From Cyanobacteria bacterium SZAS-4 (lineage in GTDB: Bacteria > Cyanobacteriota > Vampirovibrionia > Obscuribacterales > Obscuribacteraceae), in the NCBI GenBank assembly GCA_018266255.1, contig JAFEAT010000015.1, positions 124,001 to 188,000 on the forward strand: a DNA stretch of 64,000 nucleotides, written 5' to 3'. A program made the translations under genes and the position numbers. Within the stretch, counting starts at the first letter, position 1; every line of letters begins with the position of its first letter. This document shows positions 43,801 through 52,314 of this stretch, in pieces. Below the pieces are notes generated by a model that saw only the letters and a list, made by a program, of their open reading frames with translations, ran no database searches and was not told the origin of the DNA.

Positions 43801-46800
43801 CAGTCGGAAGAGTCGCTTTGAAGAAAGTAATCGAAGGCAATGACTATGACCTCAGCCTCAGCAACGTTCTCAAAGACGGAGCAATCGGCGCCATTACTGC
43901 TGGTGCTTCCGTAATCGGACCTGAAACCATTGGAGCATTCGCCGGAGTTGGCACAGTTGCAGCCGAACGATTTGCCACAGTCGCTGGTGAACAGCTTCTT
44001 GAACAAGGTCTCAAGCAAGGTGGCAAGGAAATTATCGAGAAGGAAGCCACCAATTTAATCGCTCACGCTGTAGTGCGCGGTGAACCTATAACAGAACAAG
44101 CGATCAGCCAGGTGATCGACAAAGCTGCTGTAAGCGGAATCTCACAATCCGAACGCACCGCACTGGAAGCCGCACTGAAGACATCTATCGAAGACGGTGG
44201 CAGAACCGTTTCCGAACAAGCAATCAAATCCACTCTCGCCGGTACTGTTCGCCAAGCTGGCGTATTTGGCACAATCGGTGGCACTGCCAATGTGTTGATT
44301 GAAGGCTCGGTTGGACTTGCCAACGGTAACCTGGACATCTCGTCTTTGCCAACCGCATTTGCCACAGGCTTCGCTGTAGGCTCGACATTGTCAGTCGGTT
44401 TCGAAGCAGTCTCACGTGGTGCAGCACACTTCAAATCTGGCGGTCCAGAAGCTCCTGCCGGAACAAGCGAACACCTGGATTTGAACTTCACCAAAGCTGA
44501 AGACGGCTCCATCAAAATCACCGCACCTGAAGGAAAAGACATCGACTTGACCGTTAAGGTTGATGGTCAAGAACAAACAATCCACGTAGACAGCAAAGGC
44601 ACCAAGCTCCCAGATGGAGCTGAAGACATCGGCATTAAAAATGCAGAAATCAAGACACCTGAAGTCAAAGCGCTCGATGATTCCGGCACAGTGTTAGCGC
44701 CCAAACAAGACACCCTCGTGCCAGCTGCACCGGTGCCAGCCGATGTCAGCGCCGGTGGGCCAGAAGGCGGATTGATAAACAAATTCAAGCGCTGGTTGAA
44801 TGGATCTGCTGCAGAAACGCAAACACAGCCGCTTCAATTCACGAAGTTAGCTGACACACGCGTCACTGTAGACGGTCAAGCCGTGCCAGTAAACAACGGC
44901 ACTGTCAAAATCGGCCGCGAAACTATTAGTGACATTACAGACACGAGAGTATCTAGAAATCAAGGACTTCTGCGATGGAACGAAGCAGATAAGAGCTATT
45001 ACTTCACTGACACGTCAAGCAACGGCACTTACGTTCGCGACGGTGACAGCTATGCAAGATTGCCAAAAGGACAAGAGGTCAAACTGAATCCCGATCAAGA
45101 AATCAGATTGGGATCAGTCAATGGACCCAAACTCGAATTCTTCAATCTAAATCAAGCCAGCCCGATTCCACTTGTCGATCGCCAGGTATACATCAACGGC
45201 GAATCGACTGGTCTGCAGAATGGCTCACTGGAACTTGGTCGTTCGCACCAAACTCTCGGCAGCAACGATCTGGTCACACAGATGGTGTCAAAAAATCATG
45301 GCACTCTCAACGTCGACCCAGTATCCGGTGAGTATGTCTACACCGACCACTCCAGCAACGGCAGCTACATCAAACATGCCGATGGCACCTATCAATACGT
45401 AAAAGGTGAACAAGTCACAATCAAGCCAAATGACGAAATTCACCTGGGCTTCAAGGATGGTCCAACTGTAAAAGTACAAGACACAATGGGACGTCAACTG
45501 TCAGACGGAAGTGTTCTCTACAGAAGAGCCGAAGGAGATTGGATTGCGAAGAACGACGGCACACGCGTGCTCGACGACCGCGCTGGCTCCAGAGTTACCT
45601 TCGACGCAAACAACCGAGTCACCAACGCAGATTCAGCCTATGGAGTCGGCACCAAATTTGACTATGCCGAAAACGGACAACTCAAACAAGTTCAGTTCGC
45701 AAATGGTTCGAGATACAGCACTACAGACGGTGTCAACTGGAAGATCGAAAATGTAGGTCAACCCGAATCGACCTACGTCGGCAAAATCTCGGTAGAATCA
45801 AATGGTGCACTTCGCTTCGAAGACCCCGCCACAGGTCGAGCAACAATCCGAAACATCGACGGTTCCGAAGAGATTCGCGTTCCTGGACGACAAGTCGAGT
45901 ACACAAAAGCAAACTATCAAATTGAGAATCAAAAACTCGATGCGCTCGTAAAATACAGTTTCCCTGACGAAGCTCAGGCTTCAAGATTCACAGGCTTAAT
46001 GCGAGAATTCGAAAGTCGTGGTCTACCACCAACAGAAGTTGCAGAAACATATCGTCAGGTGAGCAGACTTCTCAGCAGCGGTGACGGTTCCACGCTGGGT
46101 CTTGTTGAACGCACCAGATTGTCTGAACAAATCTTGTTCGAAGCCGCTCATCCAGAGTGGATCGACCAGGGATTCAACAACACTTGCAACGTCACCACTC
46201 TGGAGACAAGAGCATTCGAGCGCGATCCAGCATCAGCAGCACGACTGATCACAGACGTTGCACTGACAGGCAAATACGTTACGCCTGAAGGTGTAACAGT
46301 TGATGTTGGACGCACCGGTGGATTGACACCAGATGCAGAATCAATGGCGTCACTGCAACAACCATTCAAACCCAACAATCGTTACGCAGATGTATCTATC
46401 GACGGTAAGCGTACATTTGCAGGGCAAATCTTCGAGAACACCGCAGTGAACATTCACTACGCTGATCTAATGTCTGGCTCAGTTTCCAATCGCGGCTCCT
46501 ACGTCTACGAACCAGGCGACGTTATTCAGTACAAGAAAGTAGCCCCAACACCTGGTCAGGTGAAAGACACGGGCGAAAGACTCGTCGCGTACCGAACTGA
46601 TGCGAACGGAAATTTGCAAGAAATTCCAATCAGCAACGAGCCGCACATCTACACTCACGATTTGCACGATATCTACAACCGCATAGTTCCATCAACCGAT
46701 TCAACCGGTGCGCCGATCACAGGAACCGACTCTGGGTTTCTAGTTCAAGGACCACATCTAGGTTCAGACGGTCGGATTCTCAGCGCTCAAACGCCAACCG

Positions 46801-47327
46801 ATTTGCAGAACATTTTGCTCGATGCAAAAAATCAAGGCAAACTTCCGATCGTGCTTTATGTCGACTCTCGCGATCCAATATTCTGGAGAACAGCAACCTC
46901 GAACCCGGGCGGAGCAGGAGGAGCACACGTAATCACCGTCGAGAATGTACATTGGGAGCCGGGTCCAAACGGCACTCAGGTATTGAAAGCCGATTACTAC
47001 AACCAGTGGGGCATCGTCTCGAACAAAGTTGGCAAAGATGCAGTTGATATCAACGATCTGTACAGAGCCACGATTTTGCGCGATAAGGATGGCAACTTCC
47101 CAGCCTGGGGACTGCAATATGTGAAGAACCCGCCACCGCCACCACCGCCAAAGCCAGTTTTAACGGCAAAGCAGCTAGCTAAATTACCACCACCACCAAA
47201 CCCATTCCCAGCACCAAACCCATTCCCACCACCTAATCCGTTCCCACAACCTAATCCATTCCCAGCACCATTACCAAAGCCGATCCCACCAAATCCATCA
47301 CCGTTCGCACCAGCCCCATCCAACTAA
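40854..47327 (+). CDS. Giant protein: annexin-like repeats, two FHA domains, YD-like repeats, papain-like C-terminal domain
   Basis: The 2157-residue protein has no signal peptide. Residues ~120-950 are charged helical repeats resembling annexin units (QKQELRDEYTKKFGSTIDDD, SEADRNNFRTYLTA). Residues ~953-1195 are Gly/Ala-rich and hydrophobic (IVGGIAVGVATGGVGLAALA). FHA domains lie at ~1335-1431 and ~1443-1542, each with the DxSSNGxY phosphothreonine-site block (FTDTSSNGTYVRDG, YTDHSSNGSYIKHA). YD-like strands cover ~1545-1680. The C-terminal domain has Q1772-G-F-N-N-T-C1778, His2025 in GGAHVITVENV and N2050-Q-W-G, matching the papain Gln/Cys/His/Asn arrangement. A proline tail repeats PNPFPxP. 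It may be a secreted effector with peptidase activity. A small gene follows 27 bases later. Confidence 0.85.
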   Translation: MPVVDTNDHTSKPNDKKGDQTGDQTQQNSQKTDERMRSEVGDTSNKSWWQAVADKHRAVLPALAIDGPLSADASGNPTAAATTDARAQPAPPKLDQETVEKYAQELHKAINRDDNGVLGIGGGDDPDNKKITDLLDSLTAADRKAIEDAYVNTDGNKKHKSLRDELQSNLDGDDWRKAEAILNRRDGRTNDAGNLMVALSAINDDRGDAERRVMETFSTLNKDQQKLLEDDFKKDYGMTVDEALKKYDVSGDAMKAIGFLRKPVEERTAKDIEDFAHFAIDKKNLDYFGIALRGDTPAAKEARETLSKDEDFKKQINDAFKPHRDGGFLGGLKNAVSFIPGGDLLVGGFNLVEGLAKGDLDFDRLTEGTTIDKLRSAVSSKEINSEQLQAMDILHSGHVSLATIAADNTGSIFGWFDNEKAIGNAADNATDGERQLFSKGYEIAKNGGNATTDEDKNALNFYNQVHKAFDDASGGKDAAKWEDKLLNGKGGSIISAVADGDGENGRFAAVEGLSKEDWEKLKDPKSGPQFRKEIEEYLGKFTDKDETPRLLELLDKKVAADTFEDSQKINRSLFDVIQQNKGHDFLVFGTDYDGKNVTAAIAGLSADESAKYKNDSGFRSDVDKFVNDNLDGAEKAYAKRLLSQVAETGNPPKQDAVTTLLSDKVNGVEAKDAIGDVEAALKDDKLRQRLADNKDLTDEEKSIKSIIDGYVQQSLLAKFGPAAGEGGVQQYQKDYLDTLYSTGRLSVEQKAELGLRTKDFFIDAATASPEERQKLYDSKLVNDDDKKLIDTLVKQGGKMDLADEIRSFVLKDGTDVESFGDKLKALTPEQKQELRDEYTKKFGSTIDDDLLGKVSEADRNNFRTYLTATNVDGRQDFYDNLERALKSESGSSPDGSQEVLDRSLTDQAAMLSDFQSKFEQLPADKQELANKYFSEALKDYQTSKEEFAEKLYQVAVIVGGIAVGVATGGVGLAALATVAVVGAVGRVALKKVIEGNDYDLSLSNVLKDGAIGAITAGASVIGPETIGAFAGVGTVAAERFATVAGEQLLEQGLKQGGKEIIEKEATNLIAHAVVRGEPITEQAISQVIDKAAVSGISQSERTALEAALKTSIEDGGRTVSEQAIKSTLAGTVRQAGVFGTIGGTANVLIEGSVGLANGNLDISSLPTAFATGFAVGSTLSVGFEAVSRGAAHFKSGGPEAPAGTSEHLDLNFTKAEDGSIKITAPEGKDIDLTVKVDGQEQTIHVDSKGTKLPDGAEDIGIKNAEIKTPEVKALDDSGTVLAPKQDTLVPAAPVPADVSAGGPEGGLINKFKRWLNGSAAETQTQPLQFTKLADTRVTVDGQAVPVNNGTVKIGRETISDITDTRVSRNQGLLRWNEADKSYYFTDTSSNGTYVRDGDSYARLPKGQEVKLNPDQEIRLGSVNGPKLEFFNLNQASPIPLVDRQVYINGESTGLQNGSLELGRSHQTLGSNDLVTQMVSKNHGTLNVDPVSGEYVYTDHSSNGSYIKHADGTYQYVKGEQVTIKPNDEIHLGFKDGPTVKVQDTMGRQLSDGSVLYRRAEGDWIAKNDGTRVLDDRAGSRVTFDANNRVTNADSAYGVGTKFDYAENGQLKQVQFANGSRYSTTDGVNWKIENVGQPESTYVGKISVESNGALRFEDPATGRATIRNIDGSEEIRVPGRQVEYTKANYQIENQKLDALVKYSFPDEAQASRFTGLMREFESRGLPPTEVAETYRQVSRLLSSGDGSTLGLVERTRLSEQILFEAAHPEWIDQGFNNTCNVTTLETRAFERDPASAARLITDVALTGKYVTPEGVTVDVGRTGGLTPDAESMASLQQPFKPNNRYADVSIDGKRTFAGQIFENTAVNIHYADLMSGSVSNRGSYVYEPGDVIQYKKVAPTPGQVKDTGERLVAYRTDANGNLQEIPISNEPHIYTHDLHDIYNRIVPSTDSTGAPITGTDSGFLVQGPHLGSDGRILSAQTPTDLQNILLDAKNQGKLPIVLYVDSRDPIFWRTATSNPGGAGGAHVITVENVHWEPGPNGTQVLKADYYNQWGIVSNKVGKDAVDINDLYRATILRDKDGNFPAWGLQYVKNPPPPPPPKPVLTAKQLAKLPPPPNPFPAPNPFPPPNPFPQPNPFPAPLPKPIPPNPSPFAPAPSN
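47170..47318 (+). repeat. PNPFPxP-coding repeat at the end of the giant gene
   Basis: A tract coding for proline-rich units (PNPFPAP, PNPFPPP, PNPFPQP, PNPFPAP) after a run of seven prolines forms the last ~60 residues of the giant protein. The DNA unit is 18-24 bases. Such tails are typical binding sites or flexible cell-wall spacers. Confidence 0.75.
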
Positions 47328-47354
47328 ACTTAGTATGATATTGAGGACCATATA

Positions 47355-47879
47355 ATGACTGTTGAAGCTGCTGCAATGTTAGAAAATTACGGTCGAATCA
47401 AATCCATCGAAATGCCTGCCACATGGCAGCTTCTGGAGGATCACCATCCTCAGACCGCTAGCCCTTCGTGGCTAATGTTTGGTCCCTCAAACGTGCCAGA
47501 TGTAGAGATGTATTTGTATTTCCAGGGGCGTCCGCTGACAGGTGGAACGCAAGAGAATTTAAAAGCGATTCTCAGTGCGACCTCGAATCAACTGACACGA
47601 AAACAGATCGAATCAGTCAGCGAGCTGCTTCGCGAGGCTTGCTTGATTGATGCTTTCAATTTTTTAGACGTGCGCGTACAAGATTGGAACGGTCAAAAGG
47701 TGCTGATCGTAGAAGGTCGATGGAATCAACTCATGCACGATCGTTTTTGGATGTTCATTCCAGGAAATTCTGAGTGCGATACTGTTCAAGAGATCTGGTT
47801 TCAAGCACCGGTCGACAGTTATGCCGCGCAGCTGAAGTATGCGCGCCAAGCCCTCAAGTCGATTCAGTGGGTCGGTTGA
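47355..47879 (+). CDS. Small partner protein of the giant FHA/peptidase gene
   Basis: This 174-residue cytoplasmic protein has no signal peptide. Its layout (an N-terminal IEMPATWQLLEDHHPQTASP, a central helix NQLTRKQIESVSELLREA, then strands QKVLIVEGRWNQLMHDRFWM and FIPGNSECDTVQEIWFQAP with a final helix) recalls the DUF1795/DcrB/PsbP-like fold, which includes the EagR chaperones of type VI effectors. I cannot confirm that by eye. It begins 27 bases after the giant gene, so a chaperone or immunity role for that protein is the simplest idea. Confidence 0.65.
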   Translation: MTVEAAAMLENYGRIKSIEMPATWQLLEDHHPQTASPSWLMFGPSNVPDVEMYLYFQGRPLTGGTQENLKAILSATSNQLTRKQIESVSELLREACLIDAFNFLDVRVQDWNGQKVLIVEGRWNQLMHDRFWMFIPGNSECDTVQEIWFQAPVDSYAAQLKYARQALKSIQWVG

Positions 47880-47901
47880 ACCGAATCTGCTGCAAATCTG
47901 A

Positions 47902-49203
47902 TCAGTGGGTCGGCTGAGCAGAAACTGAGGCAAGCTTTTCTCGATAGGGAGAAGCTTTGAATGTCTGCACAAGTTTGGCTTGAAAGATTTTCGCGCCGTT
48001 AGGATTCAAATGGGCGACGTCACCGTAGTCTGTGTCTTTAAATTCGGCAGTATTGAAATCAAGAAGCGCAGCACCATATTTGGTGGTCAGTCGTTCAACA
48101 TCTCTGGTGTATGAATCCAATAACTCTTTCGGCATGATAGCAACGTGCTCGTTCTTCAGTGGCATTTTGACGACGACAACCTGAACTCCGATGTTTTCCA
48201 AATGCGAAAGAAGCATGTCGAGGAAAACAACTTGCCGATTATAACGGTCAGCGCAATATGGGTTATATCGAAATATCGTCACGCCTTTCGACACTTGTTG
48301 CAACAGTTCGTAAGCGGCAATTTTCTTCGCCATCGAATCAGTCGGTTTCACGTGCGTGAGAGCTTCAGGAGTGAAGTCCGAAGTTTTGGCTGGATTTGAG
48401 GTTGGCGCGGCTCCATCCGATGCGGTGACAGCGGGTGCGGTTACAGCGGGTGCAGTCAGCACGGCATGCGCTTGTGCAATTTTATCTTGGTCTGATGGCG
48501 GTGCAGGTTTTGCATTCCGTACAGCTGGCACCAAAAGTGGTATCACAGCTTGCATCTGTTCTGTCGCGTATTTAGTCAACGCACCCTTTCGATCTACAAA
48601 AAACGAAACTTCTTTGAGAACACAATTAACGCGATCGTCCAGAGATGTGAAGACAGCGCTGGGAAGCGATGAAACTGCGCTGAACGTACTTAAGTAGCGA
48701 AAAATATCTGTTGTGACAGGTGATTTGACATTGTTGTCTAGCAAGTCTCGAGGAGCAATTCCGTAAATCAAAAGTTTCGGCTTCTTCTGACCAGACATCA
48801 AACTTTGAGCAATCATGTATGAGTCAGATGCATTCTCGCCACCCAACGCCCAGCTGAAGGATGCGGGCGAAGTCTCACCCTTCGGCAAAGCATCGTTCAA
48901 GAATGTGGCGGAGGAGTTTTTCAGAGCACATTGCATCAAAGACGAGCCCAAGAAACAAATACCAGGAGCTTGTGGAGCAGACTTCCAGGCGCGCACCAAG
49001 TCTGCCAGCAAAGTTTTCTCGCGGGGCTCGTATCTTTCAAGAAGGTCCGCTGGACACGCAAATTTCGAGGCTAAGTCAACGACGACAAAACCCACGAAAG
49101 CCATTACAGCTCGGCTGGTCCAGATGCGGCGGTCCAAAATCGCTCCCAATTCCGTCAGCGTCAATGCGGGCTGACTTCGGCATTGTGCCGCAGTCGCCCG
49201 CAA
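47902..49203 (-). CDS. Membrane-anchored SGNH-hydrolase-like protein
   Basis: The 433-residue protein has one membrane helix near the N-terminus (SRAVMAFVGFVVVDLASKF), so the bulk is probably extracytoplasmic. PGICFLGSSLMQCALKN resembles the first SGNH block (GxS), GGENASDSYMIAQSLM a Gly/Asn block, and DVAHLNPNGAKIF the last block (DxxH), as in DUF1574/AlgX-like O-acetylation and polysaccharide enzymes. An Ala/Thr/Val-rich insert (~250-290, with AVTAPAVTAS) is low complexity. It may modify envelope polysaccharide. It is read away from the KatG gene start, 25 bases after the katG stop, on the same strand. Confidence 0.65.
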   Translation of the reverse strand: MRATAAQCRSQPALTLTELGAILDRRIWTSRAVMAFVGFVVVDLASKFACPADLLERYEPREKTLLADLVRAWKSAPQAPGICFLGSSLMQCALKNSSATFLNDALPKGETSPASFSWALGGENASDSYMIAQSLMSGQKKPKLLIYGIAPRDLLDNNVKSPVTTDIFRYLSTFSAVSSLPSAVFTSLDDRVNCVLKEVSFFVDRKGALTKYATEQMQAVIPLLVPAVRNAKPAPPSDQDKIAQAHAVLTAPAVTAPAVTASDGAAPTSNPAKTSDFTPEALTHVKPTDSMAKKIAAYELLQQVSKGVTIFRYNPYCADRYNRQVVFLDMLLSHLENIGVQVVVVKMPLKNEHVAIMPKELLDSYTRDVERLTTKYGAALLDFNTAEFKDTDYGDVAHLNPNGAKIFQAKLVQTFKASPYREKLASVSAQPTH

Positions 49204-49228
49204 TTGTCATTAGGTACGATTCAGGTGT

Positions 49229-51451
49229 TTACTTCAGGTCATACCGGTCGCTGTTCATGACCTTAGTCCAGGCGGTGACGAAGTCACGGACAAACTTCTC
49301 TTGTGAGTCATCCGAACCGTAAGCTTCAGCTACTGCGCGCAACTCTGAGCTGGATCCGAAAATCAGATCGACCGGAGACGCCGTCCACTTAACTTTGTCG
49401 GTCTTGCGATCGTGTCCTTCGTAGACACCATCTGCTCCCGAAGCTTTTGTCCACTTAGTGGACATATCGAGCAAATTGACAAAGAAATCATTGCTCAACG
49501 TTCCGGGTCGACTGGTGAACACACCCAATTGAGAGTGTCCCTCATTAGCATCCAGAGCACGCATTCCGCCGACTAGAACTGTCATTTCAGGTACCGTCAA
49601 CCGAAGCAGATCGGCACGCTCAACCAGTAGATCAGCAGGTGATTTTTCGTTTCCTTTGCCGTAATAGTTTCTGAAACCGTCGAAAGTTGGCTCGAGAACA
49701 GCGAAAGATTCAACGTCGGTCTGTTCTTGCGAGGCATCTGTGCGTCCTGGAGAGAACGGAACTGTCACGCTAGAACCGGCTTTCTTAGCCGCTTCTTCGA
49801 TAGCTGCATTGCCACCCAGCACAATCAAATCGGCCAGCGAAACTTTCTTTCCATCAGCAGAATGTTGTTGGTTGAAATCGCTTTGAATAGATTGCAGACT
49901 CTTCAACACTTTCGACAAAGAATCAGGATCGTTGACTGCCCAAGCGTTTTGTGGAGCAAGTCGGATGCGAGCACCATTGGCGCCACCACGCTTATCAGTA
50001 CCGCGAAAAGTAGCAGCCGAAGCCCATGCAGTCTTCACTAGCTCAGAGCTAGAAATTCCTGATGCGAGGATTTTCGCTTTCAGTTGAGATGCATCTGCGT
50101 CATCGATCGATTTATAGTCAGCTACAGGAACCGGATCTTGCCAAATGAGAGCTTCTTTCGGAACTTCTGGACCAAGGTAACGCGAAAGTGGACCCATATC
50201 GCGATGTGTCAACTTGTACCAGGCCTTGGCAAATGCCAGCTTGAACTCTTCAGGATTATCGCGGAATCGCTTCACGATTGGGGCGTAGATTGGATCGAAC
50301 TTCAACCCCAGGTCAGTCGTGAACATCATCGGTGCGTGTCGTTTCGTTGGATCATGGGCGTCAGGCACAGGCTTGGCTGCGTTAGGATCCTTCGGCGTCC
50401 ACTGAATTGCACCAGCTGGACTCTTTGTCTGAACCCAATCTAGCGTCAGCAAATTATTCAAATATTGCATCGTGAAAAATGTTGGCGAAGAAGACCAGGC
50501 ACCTTCGAGTCCGCTCGTGATGGCGTCAGCGCCAGATCCTGTGCCGTACTTGTTGTGCCAACCGAAACCTTGCGCCTCGATTCCGGCACCTGCAGGAGCA
50601 GGTCCAAGATTCGAACTCGGAGCGGCGCCGTGCGACTTACCGAACGTGTGACCACCAGCAATCAATGCTACAGTTTCTTCGTCATTCATCGCCATGCGCC
50701 CGAAAGCTTCACGAGTGTCTTTTGCCGCAAGGAGCGGATCAGGATTTCCGTTTGGACCTTCTGGATTCACATAGATTAGACCCATTTGAGTCGCAGCCAA
50801 TGGTTTCTCGAGTTTGCCGCCTTTGGAGCGATTGTCAGACATGAATTTCGCGCCTGGTCCCCAATAGACCAAATCCGACTGCCAATCATCGGGACGACCG
50901 CCGGCATAACCGAAGGTCTTGAAGCCCATTGATTCAAGAGATACGTTGCCTGTCAAAACCATCAAGTCGCCCCATGAAAGCTTGCGACCATATTTTTTCT
51001 TGACTGGCCAGAGCAGTCTGCGAGCCTTGTCCAAGTTTGCATTATCAGGCCAGCTGTTGAGCGGTTCGAATCTTTGCTGTGCACCACCTGCGCCACCACG
51101 TCCATCGTAGATGCGGTAAGTACCCGCACCGTGCCAAGCCATACGAATGAAAAACGGGGCGTAACTACCGAAGTCAGCGGGCCACCAATCTTGAGATGTC
51201 TTCAACACAGTGTCGATGTCTTTCTTGACAGCGTTCAGATCTAGAGTCTGAAATTCTTTTGCATAGTTGAAATCTTTGCCCAGAGGATTCGACTCGACGT
51301 CATGAGCACGAAGAGGCGAAAGGTCTAGTCGATCTGGCCACCAGAAATCATTTGGTCGAGGCGTGCCATCGGCGAAGGCTGGAAGTGCCTGGGCAGCCAT
51401 CGAAGTCAAAATGGCTTGAATAACTAGAGCTTTGGTTACTCGCTTTGTCAT
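49229..51451 (-). CDS. katG: Secreted catalase-peroxidase (KatG family), divergent active site
   Basis: This 740-residue haem peroxidase has both KatG halves. The distal triad Arg103, Trp106, His107 is in FIRMAWHGAGTYR, and the proximal histidine His269 in GGHTFGKSHG. Unlike most KatGs it starts with a signal peptide (VIQAILTSMAAQALPAFADG), so it should act in the periplasm. Two hallmark residues differ: the tyrosine of the Met-Tyr-Trp crosslink is missing (SDNRSKGGKLEKPLA where others have RYSG), and the proximal tryptophan is Phe327 (SSSPTFFTMQ where M. tuberculosis KatG has TPTKWDNS). Peroxidase activity may remain but catalase activity is doubtful. A PerR/Fur-like palindrome overlaps its promoter. 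Confidence 0.93.
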   Translation of the reverse strand: MTKRVTKALVIQAILTSMAAQALPAFADGTPRPNDFWWPDRLDLSPLRAHDVESNPLGKDFNYAKEFQTLDLNAVKKDIDTVLKTSQDWWPADFGSYAPFFIRMAWHGAGTYRIYDGRGGAGGAQQRFEPLNSWPDNANLDKARRLLWPVKKKYGRKLSWGDLMVLTGNVSLESMGFKTFGYAGGRPDDWQSDLVYWGPGAKFMSDNRSKGGKLEKPLAATQMGLIYVNPEGPNGNPDPLLAAKDTREAFGRMAMNDEETVALIAGGHTFGKSHGAAPSSNLGPAPAGAGIEAQGFGWHNKYGTGSGADAITSGLEGAWSSSPTFFTMQYLNNLLTLDWVQTKSPAGAIQWTPKDPNAAKPVPDAHDPTKRHAPMMFTTDLGLKFDPIYAPIVKRFRDNPEEFKLAFAKAWYKLTHRDMGPLSRYLGPEVPKEALIWQDPVPVADYKSIDDADASQLKAKILASGISSSELVKTAWASAATFRGTDKRGGANGARIRLAPQNAWAVNDPDSLSKVLKSLQSIQSDFNQQHSADGKKVSLADLIVLGGNAAIEEAAKKAGSSVTVPFSPGRTDASQEQTDVESFAVLEPTFDGFRNYYGKGNEKSPADLLVERADLLRLTVPEMTVLVGGMRALDANEGHSQLGVFTSRPGTLSNDFFVNLLDMSTKWTKASGADGVYEGHDRKTDKVKWTASPVDLIFGSSSELRAVAEAYGSDDSQEKFVRDFVTAWTKVMNSDRYDLK

Positions 51452-51833
51452 GGGGAGATTCCTTCTAACAGTTGCTGGGCTTTGATTTTTGAGACACGCT
51501 TGAGTACGAATGGCAACAGTTCCATCCGAAATTTAGAACAAGAATACTTTTAGACTAACTCTAAATCCAGGTAGTGTCAAGACAGAACTCATCTATAAAA
51601 CATTGCGTTATTTTGGCAGCTTTTTCGACGAATTATTGGAATTGAAATCTATATATTTGATTGGGATTTCAAGCATTATTTTTGATTGTTAGATTACTGA
51701 AGTCGGCGACTGGATGCAGACCATTTTCGGCCGCAACACACGTTCTTGCGGGTCAATAGACCGGCGGGCCTTTCCGGCTGAAGCCGGAGCTCCGGGCGCT
51801 CCAAACTTGGCATTATATTTGGTGTCAGCGACG
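51452..51833. other. Intergenic region with katG promoter and a GC-rich palindrome
   Basis: About 380 bases hold the katG promoter and operator (51549-51580), an A/T-rich stretch, and a perfect 7-bp stem TCCGGCT/AGCCGGA at 51773-51788 close to the end of the next minus-strand gene. The latter lacks a T-run, so it is not a clear terminator. No gene is visible. Confidence 0.5.
51549..51580 (-). promoter_or_regulatory. katG promoter with PerR/Fur-like operator
   Basis: On the minus strand TTGACA (51580-51575) is followed after 17 bases by TAGTCT (51557-51552), a plausible -35/-10 pair about 100 bases before the katG ATG. The -10 lies within the perfect palindrome TTTAGACTAACTCTAAA (51549-51565), whose core TTAGACT-A-ACTCTAA has the 7-1-7 layout of Fur/PerR boxes. 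Repressor binding there would block transcription. Confidence 0.5.
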
Positions 51834-52256
51834 TTACAAGGGGCAGCGGGTTAGGACGATCGATGATCTGTAACCAGTCGTTGGGGATAACGAGGAAACT
51901 TGCACCTTTGCGCGATCACCGTTGCTGGTTTCACACAGAAGCATGTTTGTGCTTTTGACCTTTATTTTCCAACCTTGATTGTCCATCTGATCGACGTACC
52001 AGTCCATGATCTTTTTCTTTTCTTGCAGTGAATAGTATGTTTCACTTGCGGCATTTTGCGCATGGAAACATCCATCCCTGAATACCGCACCGCTATACAC
52101 AGGAATATTGCGCAGATTGAGTGGACCTGCAAGCTTGTTCAACGGCACCGCGGGTTTGATCCTCTGCTGCGTACCGTACTGTGCTCTGGATTCAGCACCA
52201 AATGAGAGCAGCACCACTGCTGCCACCATGCAAATTAGTATTTTTCCTTTATTCAT
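51834..52256 (-). CDS. Small secreted protein paired with the Tad-like protein (copy 1)
   Basis: ATG at 52256 starts a signal peptide (ILICMVAAVVLLSFGAESRA) and gives ~140 residues; a GTG at 52274 is less likely. The mature part has IPVYSGAVF, then YSLQEKKKIMDWYVDQMDNQ with GWKIK, and ends with two strands around a cysteine. The same layout (helix with DWY, then W, then polar strands) occurs in the protein at 61513-61977. Both follow a Tad-like large protein by less than 60 bases. The function is unknown. Confidence 0.7.
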   Translation of the reverse strand: MNKGKILICMVAAVVLLSFGAESRAQYGTQQRIKPAVPLNKLAGPLNLRNIPVYSGAVFRDGCFHAQNAASETYYSLQEKKKIMDWYVDQMDNQGWKIKVKSTNMLLCETSNGDRAKVQVSSLSPTTGYRSSIVLTRCPL

Positions 52257-52314
52257 TTCATCTTTTGCGCACACGATGGTGCAAGCTCAACCTACAAAAC
52301 ACTCACATCGAATT

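Noticed and set aside
51773..51788. GC-rich palindrome as a terminator
   Set aside because: The stem is perfect but no T-run follows on either strand.
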